A program made the translations under genes and the position numbers. A stretch of 64,000 nt of DNA from JAFAFN01 sp963707555 (GTDB taxonomy: Bacteria; Actinomycetota; Acidimicrobiia; Acidimicrobiales; Microtrichaceae): contig CAVPQM010000025.1 of NCBI GenBank assembly GCA_963707555.1, positions 1-64,000 on the forward strand, written 5' to 3'. This document shows, one piece after another, positions 50,594 through 59,920 of this stretch. The first letter of the stretch is position 1, and the number at the start of each line of letters is the position of its first letter. The notes under the pieces were generated by a model that saw only the letters and a list, made by a program, of their open reading frames with translations, was not told where the DNA came from and ran no database searches.

Positions 50594-52247
50594 ATGCAGG
50601 AGTACCGGGACCACCGTCCCACGTTCGAGGACCGGGAGGGTTGGACCACCCCGGCGGTGCTGCGCGCCCGGCGCCGCCCGTCACGGCGAACGCACCTGGC
50701 TCGAGGTGCCCAGCACCGGCGAGGCCTACTCCTTCGCCGCGACCCTGGAGCTCGCCGAGCGGGTGGCATCCGGTCTGCTCGCCCGAGGTCATGCGCAGGG
50801 CGACCGCCTCGTGATCATGGCGCCGAACTCGTCGGACCACCTCTTCGCCTGGCTCGGCTCGGCGGTCGCCGGCATGGTCGAGGTGCCGATCAACACCGCC
50901 TACAGGGGCACGTTCTTCGAACACCAGGTGTCGACCGTCGCACCGAGCGCTGCGGTGGTGTCGCCGGATCTGGTCGACCGTTTCGTGGAGTCCCGCGAGG
51001 CGTGCGTCGCGGTGCAGCGTGTGTACGTCGTGGCGTCACCCGCGGACGAACTCGACACGGCGCTCGCCGCGCTGCGGGGCGCCGGCTACGAGGCGGAGCC
51101 GTTCGCGGCGTTGCGCGAGGCGCAGGTCGCCGAGCTGCCCGAGGTCCGCGCGCAGGACCTCGCGTCGGTGTTCTTCACCTCGGGAACGACGGGCCTGTCG
51201 AAGGGCGTGATGATGCCGCACGCGCACATGCACCTGTTCGCGGACGAGACGGTGTCGCTGACCCGACTGACCGAGGACGACACCTACCTGTCGATGGGAC
51301 CGCTCTTCCACGGCAACAGCCAGTTCCTGGCCGCCTACCCGTCGCTCATCGCGGGTGCCCGCTACGTCATGCGCGAGCGCTTCAGCGCGAGCCGCTGGGC
51401 CGCGTGGGTGCGCGACTCCCGAGCGACGGTGACCAACTTCGTCGGGGTGATGATGGACTTCGTCTGGAGCCAGCCACCGTCGGCGATCGACGCGGACAAC
51501 GACCTGCGCTGCATCTTCGCCGCGCCCACCGCGAGCTACGCCGAGGAGTTCCGGGAGCGCTTCGGTGTCGAGGCGTTCGTCGAGGTCTTCGGTCTGACCG
51601 AGACCGCCATGCCGATCATGTCGCCCTACGGCGTCGATCGACCCCAGGGTGCGGCTGGTCTGCTGGTCTCCGACTGGTTCGAGATCCGGCTCGTCGACCC
51701 CGAGACCGACGAGGAGGTGCCCGTCGGCGAGCTCGGCGAACTGACCGTTCGGCCGACGATGCCCTTCACCACGTGCGGGGGGTACTACGGCATGCCCGAG
51801 AAGTCGCTGGAGGCGTTCCGGAACCTCTGGTTCCACACCGGCGACGGGCTCCGCAGGGACGCCGACGGCTGGTACTACTTTGTGGATCGTCTGAAGGACG
51901 CCATCCGTCGTCGGGGGGAGAACATCAGTTCCTACGAGGTCGAGCAGGCTCTGATCACCCTGGACGGGGTACAGGAGTGCGCGGTGGTGGCGGTGCCGGC
52001 GGACCAGGAGGCTGGAGAGGACGAGGTGATGGTGTTCGTGGTGAGGGAACCCGGGAGCGGGATCGGGCCCGCCGAGATCTGGGAACATGCGGACCGCCGC
52101 CTGCCGTACTTCGCAGTGCCGCGGTACGTCGCCTTCATCGACGAGCTGCCCAAGACCCCGTCGGAGAAGATCCGCAAGGCGGCGCTGCGCGACATCGGCA
52201 GCCAGGAGGCTCACGACCGTGACGCAGCGACGGCGGGGAGGCCCTGA
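50594..52247 (+). CDS. acyl-CoA synthetase (AMP-binding, CaiC-like), one frame break
   Basis: ATG 50594 (after GAGAGGAAG) gives EYRDHRPTFEDREGWTTP. After an extra base near 50668 the main body continues for about 510 residues: GLLARGHAQGDRLVIMAPNS, VPINTAYRGTFFEHQV, AMP loop VFFTSGTTGLSKGVMMPH, FGLTETAMPIM, LWFHTGDGLRRDADGWYYFV, DRLKDAIRRRGENISSYEVE and catalytic Lys in TPSEKIRKAAL. Members activate carnitine-like, short-chain or alicyclic acids with CoA. It follows the MenB/BadI-like gene, and the regulator's ATG overlaps its stop, so all three are co-transcribed. Confidence 0.88.
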
Positions 52248-53030
52248 TGGCTGACGACGTCGGTGAGTTCACCGAACCGCTCTCGGCGCGCTGCCCGACC
52301 GATCCGGAGCCGCAAGACGGCGCTGCTGATCGCGCAGCGGATCGTCGACGAGATCACCTCGAAGCAGCTGCCGCCCGGGGCGATGCTCCCGGCCGAGAAG
52401 GACATGCTCGCCACCTACGAGGTGGGGCGTGGCACGCTGCGCGAGTCGTTGCGGTTCCTCGAGATGAACGGCGTGATCACGATCAAGCCGGGTCCCGGCG
52501 GCGGGCCCGCGGTGTGCGACCCGGACTCGCGTGACCTGGCGGGTTCGTTGGGTCTGTTCCTGCAGCTGCACGGGACACCGTTCCGGTCGATCGTCGAGGT
52601 GCGTCGGACGATGGAGCCGGCGATCGCCGCCGTCGCCGCTCAGAACGTGCGGCCGGTCCACCTGGAGCGGCTGCTCGACTCCGTCGAGATGATGGAACGC
52701 CACCTCGACGACGAGGAGATGTTCCTGGCCGAGAACGAGCGGTTCCACGAGCTGGTCGCGTGGGCGTCGGGCAACCCGATGTTCGCGTTGCTGATCTCGT
52801 CGCTGCACTGGATCACCGACGGTGCCTTCCTCGGCGTCGACTACCCCGAGCGACGCCGGTCGGCCGTGGTGGCGGCGCATCGTCGCATCTACGAGGCACT
52901 GGCGAGCGGCGACCCCGAACGGGCGCGCTCGACCATGGCCGACCACGTGGGCGAGTTCGCCAACTACCTCGAGAAGTTCTACCCGGCAGTGTTCGACAGC
53001 CCGGTGCGCTGGTCCGACATCTCGCGCTGA
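52247..53030 (+). CDS. FadR-subfamily GntR transcriptional regulator, copy 2
   Basis: Same domains as copy 1: winged HTH (ALLIAQRIVDEITSKQLPPG, YEVGRGTLRESLRFLEMNGV) and FCD domain (ENERFHELVAWASGNPMFAL, HRRIYEALASGDPERARSTM). The C-terminus is intact (FANYLEKFYPAVFDSPVRWS). ATG 52247 overlaps the CoA-ligase stop but reads MADDVGEFTEPLSAR in another frame, so one extra base near 52290 is likely; GTG 52263 is the in-frame alternative. Long stretches of DNA are identical to copy 1. With no operator of its own, it is expressed with the CoA-ligase operon. Confidence 0.88.
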
Positions 53031-53121
53031 ACCGACACCACTCTCGCTCGGCACGGGCCTCTTCGCGCGCCTGCCCGGCCGTCCCGAATCCGGTGGTGCC
53101 GCCAAGTTACCGCGCGGTCAT

Positions 53122-53161
53122 TTAGTTTGATGTCATTGTATCCCTTTGGATGTCTAACTAA
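53122..53161 (+). promoter_or_regulatory. MarR-type operator and promoter before the hydroxybutyryl-CoA dehydrogenase operon
   Basis: The inverted arms TTAGTTTGATGTC and GATGTCTAACTAA match at 10 of 13 positions. The right arm resembles GACGTCCAACTAA at 56574, next to marR. It ends 5 bases before ATG 53167, and no ribosome site is visible, so the message may be leaderless or nearly so. Confidence 0.6.
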
Positions 53162-53166
53162 TCTCG

Positions 53167-54075
53167 ATGGACGTGAGCACCACCGAGACCACCCAGGACC
53201 GACCCGTCAGCCCCATCGAACGAGTGGGGGTGATCGGCTGCGGCCTCATGGGATCGGGCATCGCCGAGGTGTGCGCCCGTGCCGGGCTCGACGTCCTGGT
53301 GAAGGAGTACGACGCGGATGCGGCGGAGCGGGGCCTGCAGCGTCTCACCGGCTCGCTCGACACCGCCGTGCGCCGTGGAAAGCTCGACGAGGTCGATCGC
53401 GACTCGACCCTGGCCCGCATCGGCTTCACGACCGACATGGACGAGCTCGGCGACCGCCAGCTGGTCATCGAGGCGGTGAACGAGGACGAGTCCACCAAGG
53501 TGGACACCTTCCGGGCGCTCGACAAGGTGTTCGCCGACCACGGCGATGACCTGATCCTGGCGTCGAACACGTCGTCGATCCCGATCATGAAGCTCGCCAT
53601 GGCGACGTCCCGCCCCGAGCAGGTCATCGGACTGCACTTCTTCAACCCCGTGCCGGTGCTGCCGCTGCTCGAGGTCGTCACCTCGCTGCTGACCAGCGAC
53701 CGGACGACCGAGACGTCGACGACGTTCGCGGCCGACGTGCTGCACAAGCGGGTGATCAACTCCCAGGACCGCGCCGGCTTCATCGTCAACGCGCTGCTCA
53801 TCCCGTACCTGCTGTCCGCCATCCGCATGATGGAGTCCGGCTTCGCCTCGGCCGAGGACATCGACACCGGCATGGTCGAGGGCTGCGCCCACCCCATGGG
53901 TCCGCTCGCGCTGACCGACCTGATCGGCCTGGACACCACCATGGCCGTCGCCGAGTCGCTCTACGCGGAGTTCAAGGAGCCGCTCTACGCTCCGCCGCCG
54001 CTGCTGTCCCGCATGGTCGAGGCGGGTCTGCTCGGGCGAAAGGCCGGTCGCGGGTTCTACGAGTACGCCCGATGA
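53167..54075 (+). CDS. 3-hydroxybutyryl-CoA dehydrogenase (3-hydroxyacyl-CoA dehydrogenase family)
   Basis: The intact 302-residue protein has the NAD loop VGVIGCGLMGSGIAEVCARA, SNTSSIPIMKLA, catalytic His in GLHFFNPVPVLPLLEVV, and NSQDRAGFIVNALLIPYLLS with GCAHPMGPLALTDLIGLD in the C-terminal domain. It oxidises 3-hydroxybutyryl-CoA to acetoacetyl-CoA or the reverse, and is closer to FadB2/Hbd than the gene at 12799. There is no ribosome site before ATG 53167. It overlaps the downstream acyl-CoA dehydrogenase by ATGA. Confidence 0.92.
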   Translation: MDVSTTETTQDRPVSPIERVGVIGCGLMGSGIAEVCARAGLDVLVKEYDADAAERGLQRLTGSLDTAVRRGKLDEVDRDSTLARIGFTTDMDELGDRQLVIEAVNEDESTKVDTFRALDKVFADHGDDLILASNTSSIPIMKLAMATSRPEQVIGLHFFNPVPVLPLLEVVTSLLTSDRTTETSTTFAADVLHKRVINSQDRAGFIVNALLIPYLLSAIRMMESGFASAEDIDTGMVEGCAHPMGPLALTDLIGLDTTMAVAESLYAEFKEPLYAPPPLLSRMVEAGLLGRKAGRGFYEYAR

Positions 54076-55874
54076 CCGCCATCGCCCAGATGGGTCCCTC
54101 GACCCCGCCGGTGACGCCGCGCCCGCGGCACGCCGAGATCACCCGCTCGCAGCGCACGATCGAGGCGCTGCGTGACGTCGGCATCGACGACCTGCTGGGC
54201 GCGGACCGCTTCGCGCACGTCGATCCGACCACCGTCGCCGCAGTCGATCGACGAGTTCGTGCGCTTCGTCGATGAGGTGGTCACACCGACCGACCGTGAC
54301 GGCGACGTCGTGGGCTGCACCGTCGACATCGACGCCTCGACGGTGACGACCGCCCCCGGCTCCGTCGACGCGTACCGCCGCTACGTCGAGGCGGGCTGGG
54401 GCGCAGTGCCCTTCGCCCCAGAGGACGGCGGCGGAGGCTTCCCCAAGGTCGTCGGCGTGGCCATGCAAGAGGTCTTCGCCAGCGGCAACCTGGGGCTGTC
54501 GCTGTGTCCGGCGCTCACCCAGAGCGCCATCGAGCTGCTGTCGCAGTGGGGCAGCGAGTCCCAGCGCGAGCGCTTCCTGCCCCGGCTGGTCACCGGCGAG
54601 TGGAACGGCACCATGCAGATCTCGGAGCCGGACGCCGGATCCGACGTCGGCGCGATCCGGACCTCGGCGCAGCCGATGGGCGACGGCCGCTACTCGCTGC
54701 ACGGCACGAAGATCTTCATCTCCTGGGGTGAGCACGACCTGACCGACAACATCGTGCACCTGGTGCTGGCCCGCACCCCGGACTCGGCGCCCGGCACCAA
54801 GGGGCTCTCGTTGTTCGTGGTGCCGAAGTTCCACGTCGACGACGACGGTCACGCCAGGTGCGCGCAACTCGATCTGGTGCCGCTCGATCGAGCACAAGCT
54901 CGGTCTGCACTCGTCGCCGACGTGCGTGATGGAGCTCGACGGCGCCGTCGGTGAGCTGGTCGGCGACGAGGGCGGTGGCATGCGCGCCATGTTCTCGATG
55001 ATGAACCCGGCCCGACTCGCCATCGGCCTGCAGGGGCTCTCGGTCGGCGAGCGCGCGTACGGCGAGGCGCGCGAGTACGCGGCGGACCGCCGACAGAGCA
55101 CCGCTGTCGGTGGGACCCGCGGCGTGCCCGACACGATCGACCAGCATCCCGACGTGCGTCGCATGTTGTCGTCCATGCGCGCCACGCTCGATGCCATGCG
55201 CCTCGTCGTGTACACCACCGCGATCGAGTCCGACCGGGCGGCGACGCTGCCGCAGGTCGCCGGACCGAGAGCACGCGCAGGATCTGGTCGACCTGTTCAC
55301 CCCGATCGCCAAGGCGTGGGTGACCGACCTGGGCGTCGAGCTCGCCTCGACCGGCATCCAGGTGCTCGGCGGAGTCGGCTACAGCGAGGAGACGCGCGCG
55401 CCGCAGCGGTGGCGCGACGCCCGCATCGCCCCCATCTACGAGGGCACCAACGGGATCCAGGCGATCGACCTGGTGACCCGCAAGCTGACCCGCCGTGACG
55501 GCGACCTGGTGCGCGGCCTGCTCGACGAGATCGGATCGACCGTCGGTCGGCGCTGCGGTCGACGGTGGCCGCTCTGCGGCAGTCGGCGATGCGCTGCTCG
55601 ACGCCACCGGTGCGGTCGGATCGCACCGTCGAGTGGCTGCTCGCCGAGCGCGAGGGCGACCCGTCGGACGCGCTCGGCCGGTGCCACGACGTTCCTCGGC
55701 GTCTTCGGCGACCTGGTGGGCGGCTGGCTGCTGGCCCAGCGCGTGCAGCGCCGCGACGGCGACGCTGCCGACGAGGCACTCGACGTGGCGGTCTTCTACG
55801 CCTCGGAGCGTCTGGTGACCGTCGCCGGACGCTGCGCGACCGTGACCGCCGGCGCCGACCGCCTCTTCATCTGA
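54072..55874 (+). CDS. acyl-CoA dehydrogenase with extra C-terminal domain, six frame breaks
   Basis: Pieces in three frames form one protein of about 595 residues: AGWGAVPFAPEDGGGGFPKV, GTMQISEPDAGSDVGAIRTS, IFISWGEHDLTDNIVHLVLA, EGGGMRAMFSMMNPARLAIG, LASTGIQVLGGVGYSEETRA, RIAPIYEGTNGIQAIDLVTR and a C-terminal FLGVFGDLVGGWLLAQRVQR. The length and C-terminal extension fit the long acyl-CoA dehydrogenase subtype with an acyl-dehydrogenase C domain; Glu in YEGT is the likely base. Extra single bases lie near 54245, 54885, 55265, 55550, 55615 and 55680. It is coupled to the hydroxybutyryl-CoA dehydrogenase and may oxidise butyryl-CoA. Confidence 0.85.
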
Positions 55875-55885
55875 GCTCCGGCCTC

Positions 55886-55940
55886 ACGAATCCGGTCCGT
55901 TCTCGAGGTGATCACCTCGAGAACGGACCGGAATTCGTGT
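55886..55940. terminator. 55-bp near-perfect palindrome between convergent genes
   Basis: The arms of 27 and 28 bases, centred on GGTGATCACC and ending in CACGAA/TTCGTG, differ by one inserted A. It lies 11 bases after the acyl-CoA dehydrogenase stop and 19 before the MarR stop, so it could end transcription from both sides. Confidence 0.7.
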
Positions 55941-55959
55941 GTTCGAGCGGGAGTGACGT

Positions 55960-56489
55960 TCAGTCGAAGTCGCCGGCGTTGCGGCGGATGCGGTGCAGCA
56001 GCGCGAACAGGTCGGCCATCTGACGTTCGCTCAGACCCAGGTCGCCGAACACGTCGCGGTTGAGCGCGCGGGTCGCCGATCGCGCGAGGTCGCGCCCCTT
56101 CGGGGTCAGCGTGGCGAGTGTCGTGCGGCCGTCGTCGGGATGGGGCTCCCTGGTGACCAGTCCGTCGGACTCGAGCCGGTTGACAGCGATTGGTGATGCT
56201 CGCCGGGTGCACCTGGAGGCGGTTGCCGATCTTGCCCAGCGGCAGCGCCCCGTTGCGTGAGAAGTCCAGCAGGACGATGCAGCTCGTAGCGGGCGAAGGT
56301 GAGCTGCATCGGACGCAGCACCGCGTCGATGCGCGACTGCAGGATCTGGTCGGCCCGCACGATCGACGTCACCACGGCCATGCCGTCGGCCGCGTCCTCC
56401 CAGCCGTGCTCGGACCACTGCCGCCGTGCCTCGGCGATGGGATCGAACGACATCCTCGATCCGTGCTCGGGGGACTTCCGCTCCACCAT
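55960..56489 (-). CDS. MarR-family transcriptional regulator (two frame breaks)
   Basis: Three frames joined by extra bases near 56275 and 56195 give about 175 residues: FDPIAEARRQWSEHGWEDAA, RPMQLTFARYEL, a winged HTH LGKIGNRLQVHPASITNAVN, RLESDGLVTREPHPDDGRTT, LATLTPKGRDLA, and a C-terminal dimer helix (SERQMADLFALLHRIRRN). MarR proteins are dimeric repressors released by phenolic, acyl-CoA or other ligands. It diverges from icmF, and a GACGTCCAACTAA site lies between, so it probably controls icmF, itself and the 53167 operon. The start is ATG 56489 or 56453. Confidence 0.85.
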
Positions 56490-56535
56490 GGGCGCCGACA
56501 CTAGCGATCGTCCGGCGGTGCGCCATCCTCCGAGA

Positions 56536-56586
56536 TCGTTTGACGTTCGAGCAGTTCGGACCAGTACTATGTTGACGTCCAACTAA
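56536..56586. promoter_or_regulatory. marR-icmF divergent promoter/operator region
   Basis: TCGTTTGACGTTC (56536-56548) and GACGTCCAACTAA (56574-56586) are inverted half-sites. Between them TTGACG and TACTAT form a possible -35/-10 pair (19-base gap) for icmF, so a bound MarR would cover the start region. Confidence 0.55.
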
Positions 56587-56636
56587 TTCTCGAAGTCGAA
56601 CGGCTCGGTACGGTTCCGGGGCCGATGGGGGCAGAC

Positions 56637-59600
56637 ATGACGACCGAGGTGGCGACCACGCCCCAGCTCCACGTGCCGGAGCACCCCGTGCGCTTCGTGA
56701 CCGCAGCGAGCCTGTTCGACGGCCACGACGCGTCGATCAACATCATGCGGCGCATCCTGCAGTCCCAGGGTGTCGAGGTCATCCACCTCGGGCACAACCG
56801 CTCGGTCGACGAGATCGTCCGCGCCGCGATCGACGAGGACGTCCAGGGCATCGCGCTCAGCTCGTACCAGGGCGGCCACGTCGAGTACTTCAAGTACCTG
56901 ATCGACCGCCTCGCGGCCGAGGGCGCCGGCCACGTCCGGGTGTACGGCGGTGGTGGCGGCGTCATCGTGCCCGCCGAGATCGCGGAGCTGCACGACTACG
57001 GCGTCGCCCGGATCTTCTCGCCCGAGGACGGCCAGCGACTCGGCCTGGTGGGCATGATCAACTCGATGGTCGCCGAGTGCGACCGCCGGCTGGCCGATCA
57101 GCCCGCTCGGCTCGACGACGTGCTCGGCGGTTCGACCTCGGCGCTGGCCCGGCTGATCACCTGCCTCGAGGACGGCACGGTCGACGACGCGACCCGCGCC
57201 GAGCTCGCCGAGCTGCGCGCCGCACGGCACGGTCCCCGTGCTCGGTATCACCGGCACCGGCGGTTCCGGCAAGTCGTCGCTGACCGACGAGCTCGTGCGG
57301 CGGTTCCGACTCGACCAGGACGACAAGGTCCGCATCGCGGTCATCGCGATCGACCCGACCCGACGCCGAGGCGGCGGAGCGCTGCTCGGCGACCGCATCC
57401 GCATGAACTCGATCACCTCGGGTTCGGCCGATCCCGGTTCGGGCGACGCAGCGGGCGCGAGCCGCATCTACTTCCGTTCGCTGGCGACCCGGTCGACCAC
57501 CTCCGAGGTGCCCGACTCGCTCGCTGACATCATCGCGGCCGCCACCGCCTGGGGCGCCGAGCTCGTCATCGTCGAGACCCCCGGCATCGGTCAGGGCGAC
57601 GCCGCCATCGTGCCGTACGCCGATGTGTCGCTCTACGTGATGACCCCCGAGTTCGGTGCGTCGTCGCAGCTCGAGAAGATCGACATGCTCGACTTCGCCG
57701 ACGCGGTGGCCATCAACAAGTTCGAGCGCCGCGGCGCCGAGGACGCCCGCCGCGACGTCGCCCGCCAGCTCGTGCGCAACCGAGAGGCGTTCACGTCGTC
57801 GCCGGAGGACATGCCGGTGTTCGGCACCGTCGCCTCGCGCTTCAACGACGACGGCGTCACGGCGCTCTACCAGCACCTGCGCGGCGAGCTCGCGGCTGCC
57901 GGCATGGACATCGCCCCCGGTCAGCTGCCGGTGGTCGACACGACGACCTCGACGGGCCTGTCCGAGATCGTGCCCGCGGCACGCGGCCGCTACCTGGCCG
58001 AGATCGCCGAGTCCGTGCGCAGCTACCACGCGACCACCGCCGAGCAGTCCCAGGTCGCCCGGCGGCTGCAGCAGCTCGACGCCACCCGCGAGCTGCTCGC
58101 CGGTGAGGGCCACGGCACCGGCGACGTCGAGTCGCTGATCGCGACCACCAAGGACCACCTGCAGCCCGCCGACCGCGACCTGCTCGCGGCGTGGCCCGAG
58201 CGTGCGGCCGAGCTCAGCGGTCCCGGACCGGCCCGGTCCGCGAGTCGCTGTCGGGCACCCTGGTGCCGAAGCTGTCGCTGCCGAAGTTCGTCGACCACGG
58301 CGAGCAGCTGCGCTGGCTGCGCTCCGAGAACCTGCCCGGGCACTTCCCCTACACCGCCGGCGTGTTCCCGCTGAAGCGCGAGGGCGAGGACCCGGCGCGC
58401 ATGTTCGCCGGCGAGGGCGGTCCGGCCAGGACCAACCGCCGCTTCCACCTGCTCGCCGAGGGCCAGCCGGCCAACCGCCTGTCGACCGCGTTCGACTCGG
58501 TCACGCTCTACGGCTTCGACCCGGCCGAACGCCCCGACATCTACGGCAAGATCGGCAACTCCGGCGTCTCGATCGCGACGCTCGACGACATGAAGGTCCT
58601 GTACTCGGGCTTCGACCTGTGCGACCCGGCGACGTCGGTGTCGATGACGATCAACGGTCCGGCCCCGGCGATCCTGGCCATGTTCCTCAACACGGCGATC
58701 GACCAGCGTCTCGAACGCTTCCGCTCCGAGGAGGGCCGCGAGCCCACCGAGGCCGAGGCCGCGGAGCTGCGCGCCTGGGTGCTGTCGAACGTCCGCGGCA
58801 CCGTGCAGGCCGACATCCTCAAGGAGGACCAGGGCCAGAACACCTGCATCTTCTCGACCGAGTTCTCCCTCGGCGTGATGGCCGACATCGCCGAGTGGTT
58901 CGTCGAGCACCAGGTCCGCAGCTTCTACTCGGTGTCGATCTCCGGCTACCACATCGCCGAGGCCGGCGCGAACCCGATCAGCCAGCTGGCGTTCACGCTG
59001 TCCAACGGCTTCACCTACGTCGAGTCGTACCTCGCCCGTGGGCTGTCGGTCGACGACTTCGCCCCGAACCTCAGCTTCTTCTTCTCGAACGGCATGGACC
59101 CCGAGTACACCGTGCTCGGCCGCGTCGCACGGCGCATCTGGGCGGTCGCCATGCGTGACCGCTACGGCGCGAACGACCGCTCGCAGAAGCTCAAGTACCA
59201 CGTGCAGACCTCGGGTCGTTCGCTGCACGCGCAGGAGATGGCGTTCAACGACATCCGCACCACGCTGCAGGCGCTGTGCGCGATCTACGACAACGCCAAC
59301 AGCCTGCACACCAACGCCTACGACGAGGCGGTGACCACCCCGACCGCCGAGTCGGTGCGACGTGCCCTGGCGATCCAGCTGATCATCAACCGGGAGTGGG
59401 GCCTGGCGATGAACGAGAACCCGCTGCAGGGCAGCTTCATCGTCGAGGAGCTGACCGACCTGGTCGAGGCGGCCGTGCTCGACGAGCTCGACCGGATCAA
59501 CACCCGTGGCGGCGTGCTCGGCGCGATGGAGACCGGCTACCAGCGCGGCAGGATCCAGGACGAGTCGATGCTCTACGAGCACCGCAAGCACGACGGCACG

Positions 59601-59896
59601 CTGCCGATCGTGGGCGTGAACACGTTCATCGATCCCGAACGGCACCGACGACCGACGCGACCGTCGAGCTCGCACGGTCGTCCTCCGAGGAGAAGGACGA
59701 CCAGATCGCCCGGCTGCGGCGTTTCCAGCAGGAGCACGCCGGCGAGCGTCCCGCTGCGCTCGCGCGGCTGCGCGACGCGGCCCTCGCCGGCGACAACCTC
59801 TTCGACGTGCTGATGGACACCGTTCGGCACTGCTCGCTGGGCGAGATCACCGACACCCTCTTCGAGGTCGGCGGCTCCTACCGCCGCAGCGTCTGA
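56637..59896 (+). CDS. icmF: fused isobutyryl-CoA mutase (B12 domain, G-protein chaperone, mutase), frame breaks
   Basis: About 1085 residues with the IcmF order: a B12 domain (FDGHDAS with cobalt-ligand His30), a MeaB-like GTPase (GITGTGGSGKSS near 205, IVETPGIGQGDAAI, VAINKFERRGAEDARRD), then the mutase barrel (RRFHLLAEGQPANRLSTAFD, YSGFDLCDPATSVSMTINGP, ENPLQGSFIVEELTDLVEAA). It interconverts isobutyryl-CoA and n-butyryl-CoA with adenosylcobalamin; some IcmFs act on pivalyl-CoA. Phe in RRFH is the residue expected for isobutyryl rather than methylmalonyl substrates. Extra bases lie near 57230, 58225 (probably two) and 59640 (two). ATG 56637 follows GGGGGCAGAC. Confidence 0.9.
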
Positions 59897-59920
59897 GTCA
59901 CGCTCCGCCCGTCGTGGCGG

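Noticed and set aside
36780..52310. Programmed frameshifting at the start of both FadR-like genes
   Set aside because: Both have a plausible acidic N-terminus in another frame, but the required shifts differ in direction (one equals an extra base, the other a missing base or two extra), so a conserved programmed event is unlikely.
59905..59920. Possible terminator between icmF and the DHA2 gene
   Set aside because: The stem is only 5 bp (CCGCC/GGCGG); it could occur by chance in this GC content.
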